From CALDSL01 sp039810245 (lineage in GTDB: Bacteria > Chloroflexota > Anaerolineae > Anaerolineales > Anaerolineaceae): DNA of 28,675 nt. Made by a program: the position numbers and the translations under genes. The notes beneath the pieces were generated by a model. It searched no databases. It worked only from the letters and a program-made list of their open reading frames with translations, and was not told where the DNA came from. The DNA is taken from positions 1-28,675 of the forward strand of contig JBDHWQ010000029.1 of assembly GCA_039810245.1 (NCBI GenBank), written 5' to 3'. This document shows, one piece after another, positions 22,501 to 28,675 of the stretch (its first letter is position 1; the number at the start of each line of letters is the position of its first letter).

Positions 22501-23536
22501 GCGCGCATCAGCCGCCTGCTCCGACTTCACCGACGAGCAGTTCTCACTCAACGTGACGGACGAATCGGCGCGGCGCTGGATCCGCGATACGGAAGAAGGG
22601 CGCGCCTGGGCCGCTTCGGCCGGATTTGAAGACCCGATTTACTTCACCCCCGAGCGCGAGTGCCGTCTGGACGATCCGCGCCCCACGCTGTTGTTTGCCA
22701 ACCTGAACGACAACCAGGTAGTGGAAAGCGCCCCCCTGGATATCTACGGCGTGGCCTTTGCCACGCGCAACTTCCGCGACTGGCGGTTGGAGTGGGGCGT
22801 GGGTGACGACCCGGTGGAGTGGAAACCGCTGATTGAACAGTCCAACCAGGAATTCCGCGACCCGCAGAAGCTGTTCACCTGGGACATGAAAGACGTGCCG
22901 CCGGGAGAGATGATCAGCCTGCGGCTGTATATGAACAGCACCGAGAACACGTTCGCCGAGCGTAAGATCCGCATCCGCAACATGGTGCCGACCGCGACGC
23001 CGACGCCCACCGCGACAGCCACGGAGACGATGATCCCCAGCAACACGCCGCAGCCCACCGAAACGCTGCCCCCGCCGCCGACGGAGACGCAGCCGGCTCC
23101 CACCGTGGGCGCCAGTGCCGCTCCAACGTCGACTGGCGGGCTGTTCGACTTCCCGCTGCCGCCGATCTTCAGCTTCCTGCGCTCGCCCACGCCCAGCCCA
23201 ACCAGCGAGGTAGTGCAGCCCGTGCCCAGTGATACGCTGCAGCCGCCAACCGCCGAGCCAACGGCCACCGAAACAGCCACGCTGCCGGCCGAAGTCTTAA
23301 CCGAGACGCCTACGCCGCCGCTGGTATTCCCGGTGACCGAGACGCCCACGCAGGCCTGCCTGCCATTTCTACCGCCCACCACCGGGCCGGGTACGCCTAC
23401 GGTGACAATGGAGCCCTGGCACTGCACGCAAACGCCTACGCCTACGCTCAGCCCCACGCCGCGTCCGGGGATCAAGATTGATCTACCCGGCCTGCCTTCA
23501 CCCAAGTCGATCTGGGAATGGTTATTTGGGAAATAG
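19586..23536 (+). CDS. Class A penicillin-binding protein (glycosyltransferase GT51 plus transpeptidase)
   Basis: The product of about 1316 residues polymerises and crosslinks peptidoglycan. A cytoplasmic acidic, Pro/Thr-rich tail (1-265) precedes one transmembrane helix (about 269-293). The GT51 domain has the catalytic E358 in A-T-E-D-K-E-F-W, and S-T-I-T-Q-Q-L-A-R-G. The transpeptidase domain has S650 in S-S-I-K, S713 in S-L-N and K851 in K-T-G-T-T. The catalytic motifs are complete. After about 1133 comes a long Pro/Thr-rich extracellular tail with only two cysteines, ending P-S-P-K-S-I-W-E-W-L-F-G-K. The protein is far longer than typical PBP1a (about 800) because of the two low-complexity tails. 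Start choice is uncertain: ATG at 19574 or 19586, neither with a well-spaced SD. It abuts the convergent gene with no gap. Confidence 0.93.
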   Translation: MDQQNLPPNDDDTRPYDRLRKILDAGEGSTEGLEGLEGIPGTGDDTPAKSQPVPADPSTEDTGPVRVTPAAPETPPAVADATPDYVPPPAGEEGSLLEAGEADELPTGPYHTTGGTPVEHHPTGTPETTGGWYGQGEVPSADLSNDATLALPAEVPPADTSNDATLVLPPAPEPDDSPTQPVQVTRAHRPRPAQPLPQRVEEVDPNATRVTPSAYGAGARGSTQAGRTYRAASSQPPQPPRYVPGTPPVSSTGRTQRRGNGRGNTGCFLRGLVALLFVTALVVLCAGSFGVYQYFRIASTLPPVDDLRNRSSQFETTRILDRNGNMLYEILDPNAGRRTYVSLDKISPYLIAATIATEDKEFWNHPGYDPVALIRALWQNYTSGEVVSGASTITQQLARGLLLPEEKYEQTLQRKAREIVLAAEITRRFSKDEILELYLNENYYSNLSYGIQAASETYFNTTADKLTLAQASFLAGIPQAPGVYDIYTNREATLERHKQVLTLMYQASQDQGCIDVGPRASRVCVDAPTAQAAAAEIEAYNFTRRPNTIRYPHWVNYIRSLLESQYDAQTIYRSGFTVYTTLDPSLQDLAEQIVKQQVDTLAAQNVTAGALVSIRPSTGEILAMVGSADFNDEANAGQVNMAVSPRQPGSSIKPLTYVAAFEKGWTPATLIWDVPSEFPPSGDPNDPSPRYVPQNYDGRFRGPVTVRTALANSLNVPAVKTLQFVGIYDNPSTGGADGFINFAQRLGISTLTRPDYGLSLTLGGGEVTVLEMTSAFGVFANGGRRMPPVAITKITDYTGNTVFEYQPPEAAQVVRAEHAYLISSILSDNEARAPTFGPNSVLNLPFQAAAKTGTTNDFRDNWTLGYTPDLVTGVWVGNADYTPMVGTTGLTGAAPIWSQYMQVAVPAITGGQPSGFPRPGGIVDKVICAQSGTEPSEYCPSQRGEIFAADQPPLPSRDDLWQKVNIDTWTGLRASAACSDFTDEQFSLNVTDESARRWIRDTEEGRAWAASAGFEDPIYFTPERECRLDDPRPTLLFANLNDNQVVESAPLDIYGVAFATRNFRDWRLEWGVGDDPVEWKPLIEQSNQEFRDPQKLFTWDMKDVPPGEMISLRLYMNSTENTFAERKIRIRNMVPTATPTPTATATETMIPSNTPQPTETLPPPPTETQPAPTVGASAAPTSTGGLFDFPLPPIFSFLRSPTPSPTSEVVQPVPSDTLQPPTAEPTATETATLPAEVLTETPTPPLVFPVTETPTQACLPFLPPTTGPGTPTVTMEPWHCTQTPTPTLSPTPRPGIKIDLPGLPSPKSIWEWLFGK

Positions 23537-25768
23537 CTAGAAGATACTCATCTGGGTCGCATCGTTGCTTTCCGAGGCGCTGCCGTTGAGCAGCGCCTCG
23601 AACATTTCCAGGGTGGGCGCGGTCTGCCGGGCGATAAAACCGCGCAGCGCATCGTCGCGCAGCAGCCGCCAGCCATCCTGCACAGCGGTAGCAAGCCGCG
23701 GGTCGCGCTGGATGCGCAGCGCAACAAGGGGCTCGCGGTGGGCGGGGATAACCAGTACGCTCTTGGCGCGTTCCAGCGCCGGCTCGCCCAGCAGCACCGC
23801 GCTGATCGCGCCATCCGCCACGGGGGTGAAGGCCAGCAGCGGCTCATCCGTTGAGCGGCCCCACAACAGCGGCCCGCGGCCAGACGCAACCAGCCCCAGT
23901 CGCGCGGCCAGCGCGGTGAGCAGCGCATTCACCTCTACCGGCCAGCGTGAACGCGCTGCCGGGGTTTCTTCATCACGCAGCTTCCACTGTTCCGCGGCGG
24001 AAACGGACAGCGCATGCATCACAGCGCGCAGCAGCGCGGCGGGCGGGGTGTGCAGCCCGCGGAAGACGCGGTTAGCGGCCATTTCGATGGCCGGCCCGGT
24101 GGCGGTGCCGCGCTGCGCCAGCAGCTCATGCAGGTAGGCATCCAGCCGCTCGGGCATGGGTGCGGCGGCGCCTTCCGGGCGTGCCAGCCAGTACAGGCCG
24201 CTTTCCTCGCTCGCGCCGCCGGTCAGGCGCTCGAGGAACTTGCGATCGGTGAAGGCTTTGCCGGCCGCGGCATTGATGCCATCCAGCACCTGCGCGCTCA
24301 CCTGCGGCTGCGCGCCGGGCAGGCCACCTTCCAGCGCCATGTGCTGCACGCCGGCGGCGTAGAGGGATAAATAAGAAGCCGGCTCGCCGCTCTCCAGCAG
24401 GTATTCGCGCATACCATGGCGCAGCAGGCTCTCGGTGGTGGTGATCGTCTTGCGTGGCTTTTCGCGCGCGGTGCGCCAGTAGATCTGTCCCGGTTCGGCC
24501 TCGGTACGCAGGGCAACGCCATCCAGCGCCAGCCCGGCGGCCTGCCCCGCGGCCAGCGCTGCGCTGAGGAAGCCGGGGGCCAGCTCGGGCAGGTGGGCAA
24601 ACAACCGCAGCCCGGGCTCGAAATGCTGGTTGAGCGCACTGAAGGCCTGGAACAGCGCTGAGGCATGCCAGTGCCAATCGTAGCGGCGGCGCTCAAAGGC
24701 CACTTTCAGCGGCTGGGCAGCCTCGCGACCCCACAGCCAGCCGGTCCAGGCCGCAGAAAGCGTCCAGAAGGCGGCGTTGGGGCGTGGCAGCACGGCGGCG
24801 GCCGCGGCGGGGGCCACCTCGGCGGGCAGGGGCAGCAGCGCGCGCAGCCGGCCGGGATACAGGCAGATGCCGCCGCTTTCGGGAGGCAGTTCGGGCCAGT
24901 GCGTCACCGGCACAGCCGCGCCGGGCTGCGACCAGGCCGCGCCGGCTGTTTCCAGCGCCAGCCAAAGGTTGTTTTCTTTGAATTGGGGTGGAATGCTGAG
25001 CTGGCGCGGCCGGCTGCGCGCCGAAGGCCAGCTCCACAGCGCAGAGCCCTCGTCCAGCAGGCTGACCATCAGCGCGGTGAGCAGGCGCTTGCGCTGCGGG
25101 GTGGTGGGTAGGCCGTCCACACGGTTGATCAGCATGATCAGCACGTACAGCGCGCGGGGGACATAGGCCTGTACCACCGACTCGGCGATGTCCGCGTCGC
25201 CCTCATCACCCAGGAAGATGCGCCCCAGCGCGCGCGAACGGTGCAGCGCCGGGCTGCCAATCGTTTCAAGCGCCGCGCGGTCTTCGGGCGCGAGGGGGTA
25301 TTCGCCTTCGGTATTGCAGGCTGGGCAGCGCAGCAGCCGCGCGTACGGCTCCGGCTCACCCTTGCGCCACAGAAAGCCCGCGGCCTGGTTGGTTTGCCCG
25401 CAGCCGGGGCAGGGCGTAGCGTACAACGACTGCAGATGCGTCTCCAATCGCTCCACGCCGCGGCGTGTGCTGCCCAGCTCGGCCAGGGCAGATTGGAAGT
25501 CCGCGGGTTGGGGCACGGTGGCGAGCGTCTCGATGCAGAAGGCCAGCAGCGGGTTGTTGCAGGCCACCAGCGCGCGCCGCCCGGTGCGCGCGATCTCTAA
25601 CGCCAGGGCGGGTGTAGAGCCGAAGGGGTCGAGCAGCCAGGCGGACGCGGGCACGGCGCTTTCCAGCCAGGCGCGCACCGCGCCGGCCGGCAGCGGTGGC
25701 AAAAACCGCGCCAGGGGCAGGTCTGCTTCCGGCAGCCCGGGGATATACACCGCGCGAACCTTTTCCAC
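23537..25768 (-). CDS. Diverged DNA-methylase-like protein with zinc ribbon
   Basis: This 743-residue protein resembles large adenine-specific DNA methylases of the COG1743/DUF1156 type, though divergent. Residues 47-51 (D-P-F-G-S) match the SAM-binding motif I of DNA methyltransferases. A four-cysteine zinc-ribbon (C120-P-G-C123, C148-P-A-C151) follows. R-Q-L-S-I-P-P-Q-F-K-E-N-N (about 255-267) and F-W-T-L-S-A-A-W-T-G-W-L-W-G (334-347) are also reminiscent of this group. The catalytic D-P-P-x motif is not evident: L-P-R-P-N precedes F-W-T-L-S where a D-P-P-like sequence would be expected. It may be a non-catalytic or repurposed homologue. It starts with GTG after a poor SD (AAAGG). The promoter probably overlaps the twin-operator region. 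No restriction enzyme gene is adjacent. Confidence 0.6.
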   Translation of the reverse strand: MEKVRAVYIPGLPEADLPLARFLPPLPAGAVRAWLESAVPASAWLLDPFGSTPALALEIARTGRRALVACNNPLLAFCIETLATVPQPADFQSALAELGSTRRGVERLETHLQSLYATPCPGCGQTNQAAGFLWRKGEPEPYARLLRCPACNTEGEYPLAPEDRAALETIGSPALHRSRALGRIFLGDEGDADIAESVVQAYVPRALYVLIMLINRVDGLPTTPQRKRLLTALMVSLLDEGSALWSWPSARSRPRQLSIPPQFKENNLWLALETAGAAWSQPGAAVPVTHWPELPPESGGICLYPGRLRALLPLPAEVAPAAAAAVLPRPNAAFWTLSAAWTGWLWGREAAQPLKVAFERRRYDWHWHASALFQAFSALNQHFEPGLRLFAHLPELAPGFLSAALAAGQAAGLALDGVALRTEAEPGQIYWRTAREKPRKTITTTESLLRHGMREYLLESGEPASYLSLYAAGVQHMALEGGLPGAQPQVSAQVLDGINAAAGKAFTDRKFLERLTGGASEESGLYWLARPEGAAAPMPERLDAYLHELLAQRGTATGPAIEMAANRVFRGLHTPPAALLRAVMHALSVSAAEQWKLRDEETPAARSRWPVEVNALLTALAARLGLVASGRGPLLWGRSTDEPLLAFTPVADGAISAVLLGEPALERAKSVLVIPAHREPLVALRIQRDPRLATAVQDGWRLLRDDALRGFIARQTAPTLEMFEALLNGSASESNDATQMSIF
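23573..23600 (+). terminator. 11-bp hairpin inside the convergent gene, likely end of the PBP transcript
   Basis: CGAGGCGCTGC (23573-23583) and GCAGCGCCTCG (23590-23600) are perfect complements around a 6 nt loop, 36 bp past the PBP stop. The hairpin is encoded within the last codons of the convergent methylase-like gene, since the two stops abut (TAG-CTA at 23534-23539). It could terminate rightward transcription; there is only a short T-run afterwards (ATTTCC). Confidence 0.5.
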
Positions 25769-25831
25769 GCTGCGAACCTTTCGCTCCTCGCGACGACCAT
25801 CCGGGCGTTCCCGGCAGACAGTGGGTAATGA

Positions 25832-25859
25832 ATTGTAAAACTCACTTTACATTTTCAAA
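25832..25859 (-). promoter_or_regulatory. Possible promoter of the methylase-like gene
   Basis: Read leftward, TTTGAA (25859-25854) and TACAAT (25837-25832) are 16 bp apart and would give a leader of about 57 nt. It overlaps operator site 1 completely, so the same regulator could control both divergent genes. Confidence 0.4.
25834..25851. promoter_or_regulatory. Operator site 1: TGTAAA-N6-TTTACA
   Basis: TGTAAA (25834-25839) and TTTACA (25846-25851) form a perfect inverted repeat with a 6 bp centre (ACTCAC). The right arm is also the -35 of the rightward promoter. The binding protein is unknown. Confidence 0.7.
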
Positions 25860-25873
25860 AAAAGCGCTATACT
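25846..25873 (+). promoter_or_regulatory. Rightward promoter of the CPBP-hydrolase operon
   Basis: TTTACA (25846-25851) and TATACT (25868-25873) are 16 bp apart. The -35 is the right arm of operator 1, and operator 2 begins 2 bp after the -10. Binding at either site should block RNA polymerase. A second TATAAT at 25919-25924 lies downstream and may serve another start. Confidence 0.6.
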
Positions 25874-25874
25874 A

Positions 25875-25892
25875 TGTAAAGTTGATTTTACA
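25875..25892. promoter_or_regulatory. Operator site 2: TGTAAA-N6-TTTACA
   Basis: TGTAAA (25875-25880) and TTTACA (25887-25892) form the same dyad with centre GTTGAT, and the symmetry extends one base further on both sides (A/T). It is centred 41 bp from site 1, about four helical turns. Confidence 0.7.
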
Positions 25893-25961
25893 TTCATAAC
25901 TGCCGGGATAAAAAACCGTATAATCTATTCGTCATTTGATGATAGCAGAAAGTGAAGGTTT

Positions 25962-28289
25962 ATGGAACACAATGAATTTCTCAACGCTGCGCGCGCAGGA
26001 AAGAACGGTTTCCTGCGCTATCTGGCCGTCATTGTGCTGGTGGTGGTAGTTATGCTGCTGGTGCAGACGGTGCTGCTGGTAGCGGCCTTCCTCATCGCGA
26101 ACACCCAGCGGCTGGAAGACCTGAGCCTGAACCTGACCCTGGTAGTCTCGATGCTGCCGTTCCTGTTCGCGGCGCTGGCGCTGCTGGGTGGGGTAGCCTT
26201 GTTTCACCACCGCGGGCCGCGCTCGCTCATCTACCCGGCGGGCAAATTCCGCTGGGATGCGCTGCTCGTATCGGCGGTGACGTGGTTGATGCTGTGCGGC
26301 CTGTCGGACGTGATCACGGCGCTGGTGGACCCGGGGCGCTACACCTGGAATTTCCAGCCGGCGGCTTTTTTTCCGTTCCTGCTGCTGGCACTGGTGCTGG
26401 TTCCCATCCAAACCTCGGCCGAGGAGCTGGTGTTCCGTGGCTACCTGACGCAAGGCGTGGGGCTGCTGGCGCGCGGCAGCACGCTGGTTGCGCTGATCGT
26501 GCCGTCGCTGCTGTTTGGGGCGCTGCATAGCTGGAACCCCGAAGTCACCAAGTACGGCCTGGGCTGGATGCTGCCGCAGTACATCATTATGGGGTTGCTG
26601 CTGGGTTATGTCACCCTGCGCAGCCGCGGGCTGGAGCTGGCGCTGGGGCTGCACATGGCGAATAACCTGTACAGCGCGCTGGTGGTCACCTTCCAGGAAT
26701 CGGCCATTCCTTCGCCGGCGCTGTTTACGCTGAACGTGTTTGACCCGCGCCTGGGGCTGATCTCGCTGGCGATTTTTATCCCGCTATACCTGGCGATCGT
26801 AACGCTGTGGAAGAGCGGGCGGTTATGGAAACTGGCCGGCGCGGCAGTGGCGCTTTCGCTGCTGCTGGGCGCGTGCGCGCCCGCGCCCGCCAACCAGGAT
26901 ACCGGTCTGGGTATCCCGCTCGAAGCCTGCCGCCTGTCCGTGCCGGGCTTTCCCACCCAGGTGAGCGCCCGCTGCGGCACTGTGGAAGTGCCTGAGAACC
27001 GCGCGGAGACCGGCGGTCGCACCATCCCCCTCAAGGTGGCGGTACTGGAAGCCACCAGCCAGAACCGCGCCGAAGACCCGCTGTTCCTGCTGGCGGGCGG
27101 GCCGGGCCAGGCTGCCACCGAAGCGTTTGTGCCCATGCTGGGCAGCCTGGACCGCGTGCGCTTTAAGCGCGACATCGTGCTGGTGGACCAGCGCGGCACC
27201 GGCTCTTCCAACCCAATGCGCTGCCCACAGATCGAAGGTGAAGCGCTGGACAGCGACCTTTCGGAAGCGCAGCAGCAGCAGCAACTGCAGGCCTGCCTGG
27301 CGCAGCTGCCGGGTGACCCGCAGTTATACACCACCGAGATCGCCATGCAGGACCTGGACGACGTGCGCGCCGCACTGGGTTATGACCGGATCAACCTGCT
27401 GGGCGTTTCGTACGGCACGCGCGCCGCGCTGATGTACCTGCAGTTGTTCCCCGAGCGCGTGCGCACCATGATCCTCGACTCGGTGGTGCCGCTGGGCTGG
27501 AACCTGGGCCAGTGGGGCGCGCGCGACGCGCTGCGCGCCTTTGACCTGATGGTGGAGCGCTGCCAGGCGGATGATGCCTGCCGCGCGGCCTTCCCGGATA
27601 CGCGCGGGCAGTTCGACGCGCTCATACAACAGTTGGAAGCCAAACCGGTAGACGTGACCCTGCCCGACCCCACCACCGGCGAAGAGACCACGGTGCAGAT
27701 CAGCAAGACCGTGGCAGGATTGACCGTGCGCATGCTGCTGTACACCAGCGAAGGCGCGGCCCTGGTGCCGCTGCTGATCGACCGCGCGGCGCAGGGCGAC
27801 TGGACGCCGCTGGCGGCGCAGTACGTGCAGACCACCACCTCGCTGGACGAAAGCATGGCGGATGGCATGTATATGTCGGTAATCTGCAGCGAGGACGTGC
27901 CGTTCTACACCGAGACCGCGGGCGGCGAGGGGGCGGGCTTTTCGTTTGACGCCAACGAACTGCAACAGCAGTGCGCGCTGTGGCCGCGCCAGGTGCAGGC
28001 TGAAGCGCTGCGCGGCCCGGTGCAGTCGGACGTGCCGGCGCTGTTGTTGAGCGGCGACGCCGACCCGGTGACCCCGCCGCAGTACGCCGAGCAGGTGGCC
28101 AAAGACCTGCCCAACAGCCGGCACATTGTGCTCCAGGGCATCGGGCATGGCGAGATGTACCTGGGCTGCATGCCCAGGGTGATCAACGACTTCCTGGAGC
28201 AGGGCAGCGCCGCCGGTCTGGACGCAAGCTGCGTGGAGAGCGTCAAGCCAATGCCGTTCTTCTTGAATTTTACCGGCCCGCAGCCGTAG
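25962..28289 (+). CDS. CPBP intramembrane protease fused to a TAP-like alpha/beta hydrolase
   Basis: This 775-residue protein joins two domains. Residues 1-300 are a polytopic CPBP (CAAX-protease/Abi) domain with all motifs: E154-E155 and R159 in E-E-L-V-F-R-G-Y, H189 in F-G-A-L-H, and H231/N235 in H-M-A-N-N. Residues about 320-775 are an alpha/beta hydrolase with the G-G-P-G oxyanion loop (near residue 376), nucleophile S483 in G-V-S-Y-G, D701 in D-A-D-P-V-T and H729 in G-H-G-E-M, as in tripeptidyl/proline-iminopeptidase-like secreted enzymes. At the junction a basic K-S-G-R-L-W-K is followed by a hydrophobic run and L-L-L-G-A-C (C305), which looks like a lipoprotein signal. So the hydrolase is probably outside the membrane. 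The AAGG just before the ATG is closely spaced. The ABC ATPase starts 18 bp downstream. Confidence 0.88.
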   Translation: MEHNEFLNAARAGKNGFLRYLAVIVLVVVVMLLVQTVLLVAAFLIANTQRLEDLSLNLTLVVSMLPFLFAALALLGGVALFHHRGPRSLIYPAGKFRWDALLVSAVTWLMLCGLSDVITALVDPGRYTWNFQPAAFFPFLLLALVLVPIQTSAEELVFRGYLTQGVGLLARGSTLVALIVPSLLFGALHSWNPEVTKYGLGWMLPQYIIMGLLLGYVTLRSRGLELALGLHMANNLYSALVVTFQESAIPSPALFTLNVFDPRLGLISLAIFIPLYLAIVTLWKSGRLWKLAGAAVALSLLLGACAPAPANQDTGLGIPLEACRLSVPGFPTQVSARCGTVEVPENRAETGGRTIPLKVAVLEATSQNRAEDPLFLLAGGPGQAATEAFVPMLGSLDRVRFKRDIVLVDQRGTGSSNPMRCPQIEGEALDSDLSEAQQQQQLQACLAQLPGDPQLYTTEIAMQDLDDVRAALGYDRINLLGVSYGTRAALMYLQLFPERVRTMILDSVVPLGWNLGQWGARDALRAFDLMVERCQADDACRAAFPDTRGQFDALIQQLEAKPVDVTLPDPTTGEETTVQISKTVAGLTVRMLLYTSEGAALVPLLIDRAAQGDWTPLAAQYVQTTTSLDESMADGMYMSVICSEDVPFYTETAGGEGAGFSFDANELQQQCALWPRQVQAEALRGPVQSDVPALLLSGDADPVTPPQYAEQVAKDLPNSRHIVLQGIGHGEMYLGCMPRVINDFLEQGSAAGLDASCVESVKPMPFFLNFTGPQP

Positions 28290-28307
28290 GATGCAGAGGA
28301 AACGATT

Positions 28308-28675
28308 ATGATCGAAGTACAGCAATTACGAAAGACGTTTGGCAAAGTGGTGGCGGTGGATGATGTTTCCTTCCGCGCCGGGGATGGCGAGATCACCGGG
28401 CTGCTGGGGCCCAACGGCGCAGGCAAGACCACCACGCTGCGCATCCTGTATACCATCCTCAAGCCCGACAGCGGATCGGCCAGGGTGGACGGCCACGACG
28501 TGCTGCGCGACCCGCTGGAAGTGCAGAAGCGCATCGGCGTGCTGCCGGACGCGCACGGGCTGTACCCGCGGCTGAGCGCGCGCGAAAACGTGCGCTACTA
28601 CGGCCGGCTGCACGGGCTGGGTGGGGCGGCGCTGGAAACCAAAATCGACGAGCTGGTGAAGCTGCTGGAGATGGA
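28308..28675 (+). CDS. ABC transporter ATP-binding protein, 5' part (NatA-like)
   Basis: The first 122 codons are present before the window ends. The protein begins M-I-E-V-Q-Q-L-R-K-T-F-G and has the Walker A G-P-N-G-A-G-K-T-T at residues 34-42, followed by G-S-A-R-V-D-G-H-D-V and the Q-loop region Q-K-R-I-G-V-L-P-D (about 78-86). This is the layout of drug- and sodium-export ATPases of the CcmA/NatA type. The ABC signature and Walker B lie outside the window. GAGGAAAC precedes the ATG. It follows the CPBP-hydrolase gene by 18 bp. CPBP domains often occur beside NatA/NatB-type ABC-2 exporters, so a permease gene is expected next. Confidence 0.92.
   Translation, partial: MIEVQQLRKTFGKVVAVDDVSFRAGDGEITGLLGPNGAGKTTTLRILYTILKPDSGSARVDGHDVLRDPLEVQKRIGVLPDAHGLYPRLSARENVRYYGRLHGLGGAALETKIDELVKLLEM

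Noticed and set aside
22744..23505. A Val/Gly/Ser-rich open frame on the - strand opposite the end of the PBP gene
   Set aside because: Its repetitive V-G-V-S sequence is the reverse reading of the Pro/Thr codon-rich tail.

Overview
The window looks like a chromosomal segment from a GC-rich bacterium of the phylum Chloroflexota, probably Anaerolineae. This is an inference from family content and style: several lipoproteins and wall enzymes carry long Pro/Thr-rich linkers, there are many YkuD L,D-transpeptidases, a NrtR-type regulator, a thioredoxin-TPR protein and tandem cyclic-di-AMP receptors. No rRNA, tRNA, CRISPR array or intact insertion sequence was seen. The only mobile-DNA trace is a decayed end of a REP-associated transposase at the left edge.

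Layout. 1-161: transposase remnant. 242-1902: overlapping response regulator and histidine kinase. 2003-3568: membrane-anchored LysM/YkuD transpeptidase with a variant active-site motif. 3649-4926: Asp-box beta-propeller lipoprotein. 4927-5160: gap with a palindrome, tandem repeats and a strong hairpin. 5161-8325: lipoprotein (LolA-like plus PD40 propeller) followed by an MFS transporter. 8399-9079 (-): NrtR-like regulator, divergent from a CBM9-like lipoprotein at 9162-10349. 14958 down to 10401 (-): amidase, TPR-YkuD, Tat-exported YkuD, an unknown 143-residue protein, and after a 107 bp gap a thioredoxin-TPR protein. 15327-16375: flavin reductase and AMMECR1 protein. 17008 down to 16385 (-): two cyclic-di-AMP receptor-like proteins. 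19411 down to 17039 (-): six-hairpin glycosidase-like protein. 19586-23536: bifunctional class A penicillin-binding protein. 25768 down to 23537 (-): diverged DNA-methylase-like protein. 25962-28289: CPBP protease fused to an alpha/beta hydrolase, then the start of an ABC ATPase at the right edge.

How the genes fit together. The dominant theme is the cell envelope. The window holds a glycosyltransferase/transpeptidase, three YkuD proteins, an amidase, a two-component system beside a transpeptidase, and two sensors of cyclic-di-AMP, a second messenger tied to wall and turgor homeostasis in other bacteria. The links between loci are inferred from proximity only.

The most unusual signals are: twin identical-geometry operators (TGTAAA-N6-TTTACA) in the 25769-25961 divergent region; the CPBP-hydrolase fusion with a lipobox buried at its junction; the tandem cyclic-di-AMP receptors; several genes whose -10 box lies only 6-8 nt from the start codon, suggesting leaderless mRNAs; and a 17-residue duplication around threonines in the cytoplasmic tail of the penicillin-binding protein.
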